Shown here: in pieces, positions 7,917 through 15,865 of the stretch
Position numbering within the stretch: the stretch's first letter is position 1
Layout: the number at the start of each line of letters is the position of its first letter
Assembly (NCBI GenBank): GCA_963823435.1
Contig: CAWGLN010000004.1
Coordinates: forward strand, 34,828-98,827
Origin: CAKZML01 sp963823435
Lineage (GTDB): Bacteria > Pseudomonadota > Gammaproteobacteria > Steroidobacterales > BM003
Length of the DNA: 64,000 bases
Direction of reading: 5' to 3'
Position numbers and translations under genes: made by a program
The notes under the pieces: model-generated
What the model was told of the DNA's origin: nothing
What the model saw: only the letters and a program-made list of their open reading frames with translations
Database searches by the model: none

Positions 7917-9576
7917 TAACATGCCAGCCTTTGCGCTGAACGCCGAGGTTGATTTTGTCATCGTGGGTTCCGGCGCCGCCGGCGGTGTGCTGGCCAAGGA
8001 ATTATCTGTGGCCGGATTTGATGTGGTGGTTCTTGAACAGGGCAAATGGCGCTCTGAGGAGGACTTTACCCATGACGAATTCGACGTGCTGTTCAACAAC
8101 GGGCTCGCCGGTGGCAAAGACCAGGCGAATTCCCAGACCTTCCGCCACACCGGCAAGGAAGAAGCCAAGGTTAGCCCGGGTGTACAGCCGGCGTGGTATG
8201 CCCGCACGGTAGGTGGAAGCAGCGTGCACTTTTCCGGTAACTACTGGCGTTTCCGTCCGCTTGATTTCAAGGAGAAATCCCTGCTGGGCCCCATCTCCGG
8301 GACCAGTTTTGCCGACTGGCCCATCAGTTATGAGGAACTGGAGCCCTATTACACCAAGGTGGATTGGGAAATCGGCGTTTCCGGAGCGCCGGGACCATTT
8401 GATCCGCCACGCTCCAGGCCCTATCCCCTGCCGCCCATGCCGGTGAAGTCCTCCGGTGTGCTGTTCGAAAAGGGCGCCAGGAAAATTGGTCTCAATCCCC
8501 AGGTCGCGCCGGTAGCCATCTTGTCCAAGCCCTACCGGGGACGCGCCTCGTGTGTGAATTGCGGTTTTTGCATGGGCTTTGGTTGTGAGACCGGAGCAAA
8601 ATCATCCTCGCTGTCGGCGATGATTCCGCTGGCCATGGCAAGCGGCCGTTGCGAGCTGCGCAGCGAGTGCACTGTCTACCGGCTGCAAACCAATGACAAG
8701 GGTCGGGTAGACGAGGTGCTTTACCTGGACAGGGACGGCAAACAGCGATCCCAGAAGGCGAAGGCGGTGATCGTCTCGGCCAATGGCATGGAGACTCCCC
8801 GCCTGTTGCTGATGTCCGAGTCGCCCAGGTTCCCCAACGGCCTGGCAAACACCAGTGGCCTGGTGGGCAAGAACCTGATGTTCAATTACCACTCCTCGGT
8901 CAACGCCACCTTTGAGCATCAGCTGAACGAGTACAAGGGTATCCAGTGCACCCGGATCTCGCATGATTTTTATGCCACCGACCCCAAGCGGGGATTTTAT
9001 GGTGGCGGCGGGCTCGATGGTCGACCCCTGTTCCTGGCCATGCCCATGCTTTACTCGCAACTCTTCCCGCCCCAGGACATGCCACGATGGGGCAAGGGCT
9101 TCAAGGAATTCCTGGCCGATTCATTTACTCGCAGCATGACCGTGGTCGGGGCCACAACTTCGCTGGCGATGGAAAGTAACAACGTCACCCTGGATCCCAC
9201 GGTGCGTGACCGATTTGGTCTGCCTGCCGGCCGCATGACCTACATGGACCATGCAGATGATATGGCCATGGGCAGTTTCCTGCAGGGCAAGGCAAGAGAA
9301 ATGATGGAGGCGGCAGGCGCAAGAAAGGTGGTAGCCCAAGGCGGTGGCCCCACCAACGTGTCGGCGCACCTGATGGGCACCTGCCGGATGGGGAATGACC
9401 CCGCCACGTCGGTGGTGGATCGTTATCATCGCAGTCATGATGTGCCCAACCTGTTCATTTGCGATGGCAGCAGCTTTGTCACCTCGGGGCGCGGACAGCC
9501 GACCATGACGATCCAGGCCCTGGCATTCCGTGCCGCGGACCATATTGCAGAATTCGCCCGCCGCAATGAAATCTAG
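7903..9576 (+). CDS. GMC-family FAD dehydrogenase, large subunit (gluconate/fructose dehydrogenase-like)
   Basis: This is a 557-residue GMC enzyme. The FAD-binding GSGAAGG is at 22-28, followed by VVLEQG. A cysteine cluster (C217, C220, C223, C228 in CVNCGFCMGFGCETGAK) resembles the region that holds a 3Fe-4S cluster in FAD-dependent glucose dehydrogenase. The C-terminal GMC elements NVSAHLMGTCRMG (active-site His region) and GRGQPTMTIQALA are present. The start at 7903 has GGGAGG upstream and overlaps the Tat small subunit, which probably carries it to the periplasm. A cytochrome c subunit, usual in these complexes, is not next door, so the electron acceptor is unknown. The sugar or alcohol substrate cannot be read from sequence. 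Confidence 0.87.
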   Translation: MKRPDNMPAFALNAEVDFVIVGSGAAGGVLAKELSVAGFDVVVLEQGKWRSEEDFTHDEFDVLFNNGLAGGKDQANSQTFRHTGKEEAKVSPGVQPAWYARTVGGSSVHFSGNYWRFRPLDFKEKSLLGPISGTSFADWPISYEELEPYYTKVDWEIGVSGAPGPFDPPRSRPYPLPPMPVKSSGVLFEKGARKIGLNPQVAPVAILSKPYRGRASCVNCGFCMGFGCETGAKSSSLSAMIPLAMASGRCELRSECTVYRLQTNDKGRVDEVLYLDRDGKQRSQKAKAVIVSANGMETPRLLLMSESPRFPNGLANTSGLVGKNLMFNYHSSVNATFEHQLNEYKGIQCTRISHDFYATDPKRGFYGGGGLDGRPLFLAMPMLYSQLFPPQDMPRWGKGFKEFLADSFTRSMTVVGATTSLAMESNNVTLDPTVRDRFGLPAGRMTYMDHADDMAMGSFLQGKAREMMEAAGARKVVAQGGGPTNVSAHLMGTCRMGNDPATSVVDRYHRSHDVPNLFICDGSSFVTSGRGQPTMTIQALAFRAADHIAEFARRNEI

Positions 9577-9596
9577 ACCTTTGGGAGATAAAATCC

Positions 9597-10064
9597 ATGA
9601 AAAACCTCGTAAAACTCACCGCGTTGCTTGCCGCCATGCTGCTCACCGGGACCCATGCCCTGGCCGAACATCACGAGGCCAAAGCTGACCTGGAGTACTT
9701 AAACGCCTCCAGTAACGCGGAAAGCACCCTGCCGTTTTCAGACGCCGTGAGAGTCGGTGATGTGCTGTATGTGTCCGGCAAGATCGGCAACCTGCCCGGA
9801 ACGCTTGATCTCGCGCCGGGCGGCATCCAGGGCGAGACTCGCCAGACCCTGGAGAACATCAAGGCCTCGGTTGAGCGCTATGGCTTTTCCATGACCAGGC
9901 CAATCAAGTGCACGGTGTTCCTGGCAGATATCGCCGAGTGGGCCAAGATGAATGAAATCTACGTGCAGTTTTTCCCCGGCAACAAGCCGGCTCGCAGCGC
10001 CCTGGGCGTCAGTGGCCTGGCGTTGAATTCCCGGGTGGAGATCGAGTGTATGTTCGCCAGGTAG
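9597..10064 (+). CDS. Exported RidA/YjgF-family protein
   Basis: This protein of 155 residues has a clear Sec signal peptide (MKNLVKLTALLAAMLLTGTH, cleavage after ALA near residue 23) followed by a RidA fold: LPFSDAVRVGDVLYVSGKIG, QTLENIKASVERYGFSMT and a C-terminal SRVEIECMFAR. Cytosolic RidA deaminates reactive enamine/imine intermediates; exported members are less understood. It lies 20 bases after the GMC subunit with GGGAG upstream, so it is probably the third gene of this operon. A role in clearing an imine product of the periplasmic dehydrogenase is speculation. Confidence 0.88.
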   Translation: MKNLVKLTALLAAMLLTGTHALAEHHEAKADLEYLNASSNAESTLPFSDAVRVGDVLYVSGKIGNLPGTLDLAPGGIQGETRQTLENIKASVERYGFSMTRPIKCTVFLADIAEWAKMNEIYVQFFPGNKPARSALGVSGLALNSRVEIECMFAR

Positions 10065-10126
10065 AGAGGCACCGGTCCGACCTGTCGCGTGAATACCCAC
10101 GGCGATTGGGCGATGCTCAAATAGAA

Positions 10127-10160
10127 AGGGCGATCCGCAGTCAGCGGGTCGCCTTTTTTT
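10127..10160 (+). terminator. Rho-independent terminator after the ridA-like gene
   Basis: GGCGATCCGC and GCGGGTCGCC form a ten-base-pair stem with one T-G pair around the loop AGTCA. Seven T residues follow directly. It lies about 65 bases after the RidA-like stop and closes the Tat subunit-GMC-RidA transcription unit. Confidence 0.88.
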
Positions 10161-10170
10161 GTATTGCCGG

Positions 10171-10333
10171 GGAACCTCTGATCTGTTCTGGACGAAGCAG
10201 ATTGGGAGTCAAAAGAGCCAGATTCAAGGCGCCAATCGCACGTAGTAGGGAGCTACTGCGAAGATTGGCAACGCAGAAGCTGGACTTTTTTGGCCCCAGG
10301 ATGCCAGTTCATGAATAGATCAGAGGCTCCCTA
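10171..10333. repeat. Structured inverted-repeat element, copy A (MITE/REP-like)
   Basis: This element is about 160 bp, bounded by GGGAACCTCTGATCT on the left and GATCAGAGGCTCCCTAG on the right. Its core contains an 8-bp hairpin CGTAGTAG-GGAG-CTACTGCG nested inside a longer imperfect stem (GCCAATCGCA with TGCGAAGATTGGC). The right end CTAG supplies the TAG stop codon of the minus-strand acyl-CoA dehydrogenase. It is homologous to copies at 13687 and 44494. No transposase is present, so it behaves like a MITE, a REP-like sequence or a conserved 3'-end element. Confidence 0.8.
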
Positions 10334-12109
10334 GATAATGTCCCAGGGATAGCCTTCTTCATTGACAATGTAGTCACACAGACTCGTGGTGCTCTCATCC
10401 TCATTCTTCAGCAGGCGCCGCAGGTTCTGATTCATGCGACGCTTGGCGTCCTGAGTAAACAACTTCGCGATACTTAGCGCAAATGCGTACTTCTCGGAGC
10501 CGTCAGCCTCCATGCTGGCCACCCGCGACAGCACGCTGATACCGACGAAAAGATCGATGGCCACATCAGCCACCCTTTGCATGGACAACTGTTGACCGAT
10601 GATGTGCTTGCCATGGCGACGCAACAGCACGTCAGTCAGGCGGGACAATTCCTGGGTATATTTTTCGTACACCAGCGCCTCGTCCTGCAATGAAGCCGGC
10701 ACGTTGGCCACGATATGATCCCGGCCCAGGGAGGTAATCTGGGTCAGGCGCCGGCCGGTATAGTCGGTGAGTACGCCAAAGCCCTTGATGGGGTTGTTGA
10801 AGATACCCTGTACGCCGGCCTTCATGTCTTTCAGGGAATCGCCCACGTCCTTCATACCCGACAGCGCGATAAACAGACGCAGGATTTCGCTGGTGCCCTC
10901 AAAGATGGTCAGGATGCGGGAGTCACGCGCGATGCGTTCGTAGGGGTACTCTTTCATGTAACCGTTGCCGGCGGCTATCTGCATGGCTTCATTGGCCGTA
11001 CGCAGCATGGCTTCACTGGCAAACACCTTGCTGATGGCGGCTTCGGTCGAATAATCGGTATGCCCCGAGTCGATGTAGTGAGCCACCATCCAGACCACGC
11101 TTTCCGCGGCAAAGCAGTCCACAGCCATGCCTGCGATTTTCTTCTTGATCAAACCGAAATCGGACAGGCTCTGACCGAACGCCTTGCGTTGCTTGGCATA
11201 TTGGGAGGACAGTTCGATACAGGCCTTCATACCGCCCACTGCGCCGCCACCCAGACCGGTGCGGCCATTGTTGAGCACTTCCATGGCCACCTTGAAACCC
11301 TTGCCCTCGGGCCCAAGCAAGGCGCCGGCGGGAAGTTTCACGTCGGCAAAACTCACGGTGGTCGTGGACGAGGCGCGTATACCCATCTTGTGTTCGGTCG
11401 GTCCTACAGCAACACCCGGCCAGGACTTTTCAACAATGAAGGCACTGAGCTTGCCAGCCTCGCCCTCGGTGCGGGCGAAGACAGTGAAAAAGTCAGCCAG
11501 GCCGCCGTTGGTGACCCAGATTTTTTCACCGTTCAGGGTCCAGGTGCCATCGTCGTTCCTGACCGCCCTGGTCTTCAGTGCAGCCGCATCCGAGCCGGCG
11601 CCGGCCTCGGTCAGGCAGAACGCAGCAATCATTTCGCCGCTTGCCAGCTTGGGCAGGTATTGAGCCTTTTGCTCGTCTGTGCCGAACAGCAACAAGCCCT
11701 TCATGCCGATTGAACTGTGCGCCCCTATGGTCAGTGATGAGGAACTGTCATGCCGACTGCTTTGCGACAGAACCCGCGAATAGGCTGCGTTGGACAGGCC
11801 CAGGCCCTCATATTCCTCGGGGATGATCAGACCAAAAAGGCCCATGTCGCGTAAGCCCTGGAGGAACTCCTCGGGTTGCGCCGCCGCATCGTCCCACTTG
11901 GCGAAAGAATCCTTGCGTTCCTGCAAGAATCGATCGAAGGAATCGAGCACCATTTCGAGGGTCTCGCGTTCCTCCTCGCGGATTTTCGGGTAAGGGAACA
12001 GGTTCTGCTGGACCATATTGCCCAGGAACAGGGACTTGACCGCGCTGGTGTTCAGCAGCAGGCCGGTTTCCGACGTGGCGGGGACGGGGGTCTCAAGGAC
12101 AGCGTTCAT
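10331..12109 (-). CDS. Acyl-CoA dehydrogenase, very-long-chain (ACADVL/ACAD9) type
   Basis: The 592-residue protein is longer than short/medium-chain enzymes (about 380-400) and has the C-terminal extension of very-long-chain acyl-CoA dehydrogenases. FAD-contact segments are visible in CLTEAGAGSDAA (165-176) and WVTNGG (198-203). The catalytic base is Glu404 in IFEGTSEILRLFIAL, the position used in VLCAD enzymes. It catalyses the first step of beta-oxidation, passing electrons to ETF. The ATG at 12109 has AGGAG upstream. Its stop codon lies inside the CTAG end of the repeat element at 10171-10333. It diverges from the amidohydrolase at 12410; no other beta-oxidation gene adjoins. Confidence 0.9.
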   Translation of the reverse strand: MNAVLETPVPATSETGLLLNTSAVKSLFLGNMVQQNLFPYPKIREEERETLEMVLDSFDRFLQERKDSFAKWDDAAAQPEEFLQGLRDMGLFGLIIPEEYEGLGLSNAAYSRVLSQSSRHDSSSSLTIGAHSSIGMKGLLLFGTDEQKAQYLPKLASGEMIAAFCLTEAGAGSDAAALKTRAVRNDDGTWTLNGEKIWVTNGGLADFFTVFARTEGEAGKLSAFIVEKSWPGVAVGPTEHKMGIRASSTTTVSFADVKLPAGALLGPEGKGFKVAMEVLNNGRTGLGGGAVGGMKACIELSSQYAKQRKAFGQSLSDFGLIKKKIAGMAVDCFAAESVVWMVAHYIDSGHTDYSTEAAISKVFASEAMLRTANEAMQIAAGNGYMKEYPYERIARDSRILTIFEGTSEILRLFIALSGMKDVGDSLKDMKAGVQGIFNNPIKGFGVLTDYTGRRLTQITSLGRDHIVANVPASLQDEALVYEKYTQELSRLTDVLLRRHGKHIIGQQLSMQRVADVAIDLFVGISVLSRVASMEADGSEKYAFALSIAKLFTQDAKRRMNQNLRRLLKNEDESTTSLCDYIVNEEGYPWDII

Positions 12110-12409
12110 ACCTGAAGTCTCCTGTTGGCTTTACTCGGCACTTGAAAATAGCTCGCTTAACTCTGCGCCAGCTTACGCTGCAATGCAACATTTTCTACCA
12201 CTTTTGACCCTGGTCCAAGTCCAGTGTTTTGTATCCGCGGCCTGTATCAATTGGCCGGGCGCCTGGCAGCAACCGTTACTTCTCACGATACAGGGCGATC
12301 CTGGCAATCCCGCTGGCATACCGGGGACGCTTGACGCTACCCTGTACCACAGTCCGCGAATAATCAGCGGCCCGAACATCGATACAACAAGACAACGAGG
12401 GTGACAGGA
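12110..12409. other. 300-bp divergent promoter region
   Basis: This stretch separates the divergently read acyl-CoA dehydrogenase and amidohydrolase genes. It should carry both promoters, but I cannot point to a strong -35/-10 pair by eye. No RNA gene or credible small gene is visible. Confidence 0.4.
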
Positions 12410-13690
12410 ATGCATTTGATCAAGAAAGCGGGAATGGTACTGGGGTTGCTGGCACTGGCCCAGTCGGCCTGGGCGGAAGGATCCCTGGTGGCGGTCAGGG
12501 CCGGTCAGTTGGTGGACGTGCAAAAGGGCACGCTGCAAAAGGACCAGGTCATCCTGATCGCTGACGGAAGAGTCACCGAAGTTGGTCCGGCGGCCAGGGT
12601 GAGCATTCCCGAGGGAGCCAGGGTAATTGATTTGTCGGGCAAGACTGTTCTTCCCGGCTTGATAGATATGCACGATCACATTACCGGCGACCACCGATTC
12701 CATGGTTATCGGGGGCTGGCCATCTCGGTGCCCAGGGAAGCCTTGTATGGCGTCACCAACGCACGTATCACACTGGAAGCGGGCTTCACCACGATTCGCA
12801 ACGTGGGCGCGAGCGGCTACGCAGACGTGGCCCTGAGGGATGCGATCAATGACGGTGAGATTGTGGGCCCACGCATACGTGTATCAGGTCCTGCCCTGGG
12901 CATTACCGGGGGACATTGTGATAACAACCTGCTGCCCAGCGAATACGATGTCACGGCCGAGGGTGTGGCCAACGGTCCCTGGGAAGTCAGGGCCAAGGTG
13001 CGAGAGGTGATCAAGTACGGGGCCGACCTGATCAAGTTCTGCGCCACCGGCGGTGTGCTGTCCAAGGGCACCAGCGTCGGCAATCAGCAGTTCACCCTGG
13101 AGGAAATGCAGGCACTGGTCGACGAAGCGCACATGCACGGCCGCAAAGTAGCTGCCCACGCCCACGGCGCACGGGGCATAAAAACAGCAATTCTGGCCGG
13201 CGTGGATTCCATCGAGCACGGAAGCTTGATCGACGACGAGGGCATTGCCCTGGCCAAGAAGCACGGCACCTACCTCGTGATGGATATCTATAACGACACT
13301 TTTATTCTCGAGTATGGCGCCAAGGTCGGCATGCTGCAGGAGTCACTGGATAAAGAGCGCGCCATCGGCCAGTTACAGCGGGATAATTTTCGCAAGGCTC
13401 ATGCGGCCGGTGTGAACATGGCTTTTGGCAGTGACGGCGCCGTCTATCCCCACGGCGACAACGGCAAGCAGTTTGCCTACATGGTGGAATACGGCATGAC
13501 ACCCATGCAGGCCATACAGGCGGCCACAGTGGAAGCGGCCAATCTGCTTGGATGGAAGGACGATGTGGGTGCCATTGCCCCGGGGTTCCACGCCGATATC
13601 ATCGCCGTGGACAGCAATCCCCTGGACGACGTCACGGTGCTTGAACACGTGAGTTTTGTCATGAAGGGCGGTGAAGTCTACAAAAACTAG
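12410..13690 (+). CDS. Secreted metal-dependent amidohydrolase (Xaa-Pro dipeptidase / imidazolonepropionase-like)
   Basis: This protein of 426 residues starts with a Sec signal (MHLIKKAGMVLGLLALAQSA, cleavage after AWA). The metal-binding HxH is in LIDMHDHITG near residue 85. The lysine segment GADLIKFCATGG, the histidines in VAAHAHGARG and SIEHGS, and the aspartate in FGSDGAVYPHG complete the amidohydrolase set. Relatives hydrolyse dipeptides ending in proline or related cyclic amides; the actual substrate is not readable. I prefer the ATG at 12410 to the GTG at 12401 because GAGG lies at proper distance. The TAG stop is directly followed by a truncated copy of the inverted-repeat element. 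Confidence 0.86.
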   Translation: MHLIKKAGMVLGLLALAQSAWAEGSLVAVRAGQLVDVQKGTLQKDQVILIADGRVTEVGPAARVSIPEGARVIDLSGKTVLPGLIDMHDHITGDHRFHGYRGLAISVPREALYGVTNARITLEAGFTTIRNVGASGYADVALRDAINDGEIVGPRIRVSGPALGITGGHCDNNLLPSEYDVTAEGVANGPWEVRAKVREVIKYGADLIKFCATGGVLSKGTSVGNQQFTLEEMQALVDEAHMHGRKVAAHAHGARGIKTAILAGVDSIEHGSLIDDEGIALAKKHGTYLVMDIYNDTFILEYGAKVGMLQESLDKERAIGQLQRDNFRKAHAAGVNMAFGSDGAVYPHGDNGKQFAYMVEYGMTPMQAIQAATVEAANLLGWKDDVGAIAPGFHADIIAVDSNPLDDVTVLEHVSFVMKGGEVYKN

Positions 13691-13744
13691 GGAGCCTCTG
13701 ATCCAGTCCTGAACCGGTATCTTGCGACTGAATCAGAGACACCC
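13687..13744. repeat. Structured inverted-repeat element, copy C (internally deleted)
   Basis: This copy begins with CTAGGGAGCCTCTGATC, runs in register with the gene-proximal 40 bases of the 44.5-kb copy (CCAGTC, TGAAC, GTATCTTGCG), then jumps to the distal inverted repeat ATCAGAGAC. About 110 bp of core is missing. The remaining sequence still folds as a hairpin (CCTCTGATCCAGTC with GACTGAATCAGAG). The first bases provide the TAG stop of the amidohydrolase at 13690. Confidence 0.7.
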
Positions 13745-13755
13745 TGGATTACCCC

Positions 13756-13781
13756 GGGGGCGCCGCCGAAGTGGCGCCCCC
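13756..13781. terminator. Hairpin between convergent amidohydrolase and glgX
   Basis: GGGGGCGCC and GGCGCCCCC form a perfect nine-base-pair GC stem around an eight-base loop. It lies between two convergent genes, 65 bases after one stop and 12 bases after the other. The T tract is poor on both strands, so efficiency as an intrinsic terminator is uncertain. Confidence 0.55.
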
Positions 13782-13792
13782 TTATAATCTGC

Positions 13793-15865
13793 CTACCGAT
13801 GGTCGGCGGTTCTACCCCAGGTCAGGCACAGGCAGGCGATCGACCCTGCATCGAGTTTCCATACGCACTTGTCTGCACTCTGTGCGCCCGCCTCACCGCT
13901 GGTGAACTCCAGGCTCCAACAGGCTCCCGCCTGGGGGTCAGGCAGGCTATAACTCACCTCCTCCGACGACCCATTGATGAGTATTGCCACCGCCTGGCCA
14001 TCACCCCGGGACACCTCGCTGAAGACCGCAGCCTTGGCCCGGAGATTGGCCCAGGCATCACCCACCAATGAGGTCCCGCACGGGCCCAGCCACTGCAGGT
14101 TCGGCCAGCCCAGATCATTGTCTGTTTCACCGTGCCGGTAGCGGGACTGTCTGAGCAAGGCACAGCGCCTGCGCACCTGGATCATCCGCCTCACGCTCTC
14201 GGAAAACCCGGGGTCTCTTTCCAGACCCGACCAGTCCAGCCAGGCGACAGGATTGTCCTGGGCGTAGGCGTTGTTGTTGCCGTCCTGGGAATTGCCGAAC
14301 TCATCGCCGGCCAGCAACATCGGCGTACCTTGGGAGAACATCAGTGTAGCCAGCATATTCAGACGCTGGCGGCGCCGTGTGTGCAGGATCCCCGGGTCAT
14401 CCGTCTCCCCTTCCACGCCGTAATTACTGCTGAAATTGTGGGCATGACCGTCACGATTATCCTCGCCATTAGCCTGGTTATACCTGTCCTCGAATGACAC
14501 CAGGTCCGACAGTGTGAAGCCGTCATGACTGGTCACGAAATTGATACTCGCATGGGGTTCGCGGCCACTGGGTTCAAACAGGTCTGCCGAGCCATGCAGA
14601 CGGCTCGCCAGTCCACCGGCCAGACCCTCGTCACCGCGCCAGAACCGCCTGACGGTGTCGCGATAGCGATCATTCCATTCCGCCCAGCGTCCGGGGAAAT
14701 GCCCCAACTGGTAACCCCCCGGACCCGGGTCCCAGGGTTCGGCGATCAGCTTGAGCGTAGCCAGGGCAGGGTCATTCGCAATCCCGGTCAACAAAGGGTG
14801 TTGTGGATTGAAACCCTCGGCCGATCGGCCAAGAATGGTCGCAAGGTCGAAGCGGAAACCGTCCACTCCCATTTCCCCGGCCCAGTACTTCAAACTGGTG
14901 ATGACCAGTTCCCGGACCCGCGGATGATCCGCGTCCAGGGTGTTACCGCAACCGCTGTCGTTGATGTACTCGCCAGGGGCGCCGGGCCGGGTGCGGTAAT
15001 AGGCAAGGTTGTCGATACCGCGAAAACTCAGGCTGGGTCCGGTGCTTCCGCTTTCGCCGGTGTGGTTGAACACAACATCCAGGATCAGTTCCAGGCCGGC
15101 GTCATGAATGGCGTTTGCCATGTCACGAAATTCGGCGACCGGATCGGTATGTCCAAGACGCGCTTCAGGCGCAAAGAAATTGATGCTGTTGTAGCCCCAG
15201 AAATTGCGCAGGCCTTTCTCGTGCAAATGCTGCTCATCGATAAACGCCTGCACCGGAAGCAACTCAATCGCGGTGATTCCCAGGGATTTTATATAGGCCA
15301 GTACATGCTTGTTGCGCATACCGGCGAATTTCCCCCGCGCCAGCGCCGGCACCTGCGGATGGGCCATGGTATAGCCACGCAGATTGGTCTCGTAAAGGAG
15401 CGTCTCGGACCAGGGAATACGCGGTCCCGGGCGGAGGGGCCCGGAAGCGGCCCGGACCACACTCCTGGGTACGTAGGGCGCGCTGTCCAGCGTGTTTATC
15501 CGGGGTTCCGGCTCAGGCTTGTCCGGATCAAAATCAAACACCGCGGGGTTCCAGGCAAAGCTCCCGGAAAGTTGTCTCGCATAGGGATCTATCAGGAGTT
15601 TGGCGGGATTAAACCGCAGCCCCTCCAACGGCGCCCAGCGTCCATGCACCCGGTAACCGTAAGCTTGCCCGGGTCGGCATGACGGCAGATAGCCGTGCCA
15701 GACACCATCACATTGATGCGGCAACCAGTGACGGGCAGTCTCGCCACCGTTTTGGTCAAACAAACACAACTCGACGCCCTGGGCATGACCCGAGTACAGG
15801 GCAAAATTCACACCCTCCCCGTCCCAGCTTGCGCCCAGCGGTGTCGGCCGACCCGGCAATATCAT
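13793..15865 (-). CDS. glgX: Glycogen debranching enzyme GlgX
   Basis: The 690-residue protein is close to the usual GlgX length (about 660-710). It begins with a CBM48 domain (LGASWDGEGVNFALYSGHA) and continues with a GH13 barrel. The catalytic nucleophile lies in GVDGFRFDLA, the acid in LIAEPWD and the transition-state Asp in FVTSHDGFTL. It removes the short limit-dextrin branches left by glycogen phosphorylase. The ATG overlaps the glgP stop in an ATGA, so it is translationally coupled as the last gene of the glycogen operon. The gene is intact. Confidence 0.96.
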   Translation of the reverse strand: MILPGRPTPLGASWDGEGVNFALYSGHAQGVELCLFDQNGGETARHWLPHQCDGVWHGYLPSCRPGQAYGYRVHGRWAPLEGLRFNPAKLLIDPYARQLSGSFAWNPAVFDFDPDKPEPEPRINTLDSAPYVPRSVVRAASGPLRPGPRIPWSETLLYETNLRGYTMAHPQVPALARGKFAGMRNKHVLAYIKSLGITAIELLPVQAFIDEQHLHEKGLRNFWGYNSINFFAPEARLGHTDPVAEFRDMANAIHDAGLELILDVVFNHTGESGSTGPSLSFRGIDNLAYYRTRPGAPGEYINDSGCGNTLDADHPRVRELVITSLKYWAGEMGVDGFRFDLATILGRSAEGFNPQHPLLTGIANDPALATLKLIAEPWDPGPGGYQLGHFPGRWAEWNDRYRDTVRRFWRGDEGLAGGLASRLHGSADLFEPSGREPHASINFVTSHDGFTLSDLVSFEDRYNQANGEDNRDGHAHNFSSNYGVEGETDDPGILHTRRRQRLNMLATLMFSQGTPMLLAGDEFGNSQDGNNNAYAQDNPVAWLDWSGLERDPGFSESVRRMIQVRRRCALLRQSRYRHGETDNDLGWPNLQWLGPCGTSLVGDAWANLRAKAAVFSEVSRGDGQAVAILINGSSEEVSYSLPDPQAGACWSLEFTSGEAGAQSADKCVWKLDAGSIACLCLTWGRTADHR

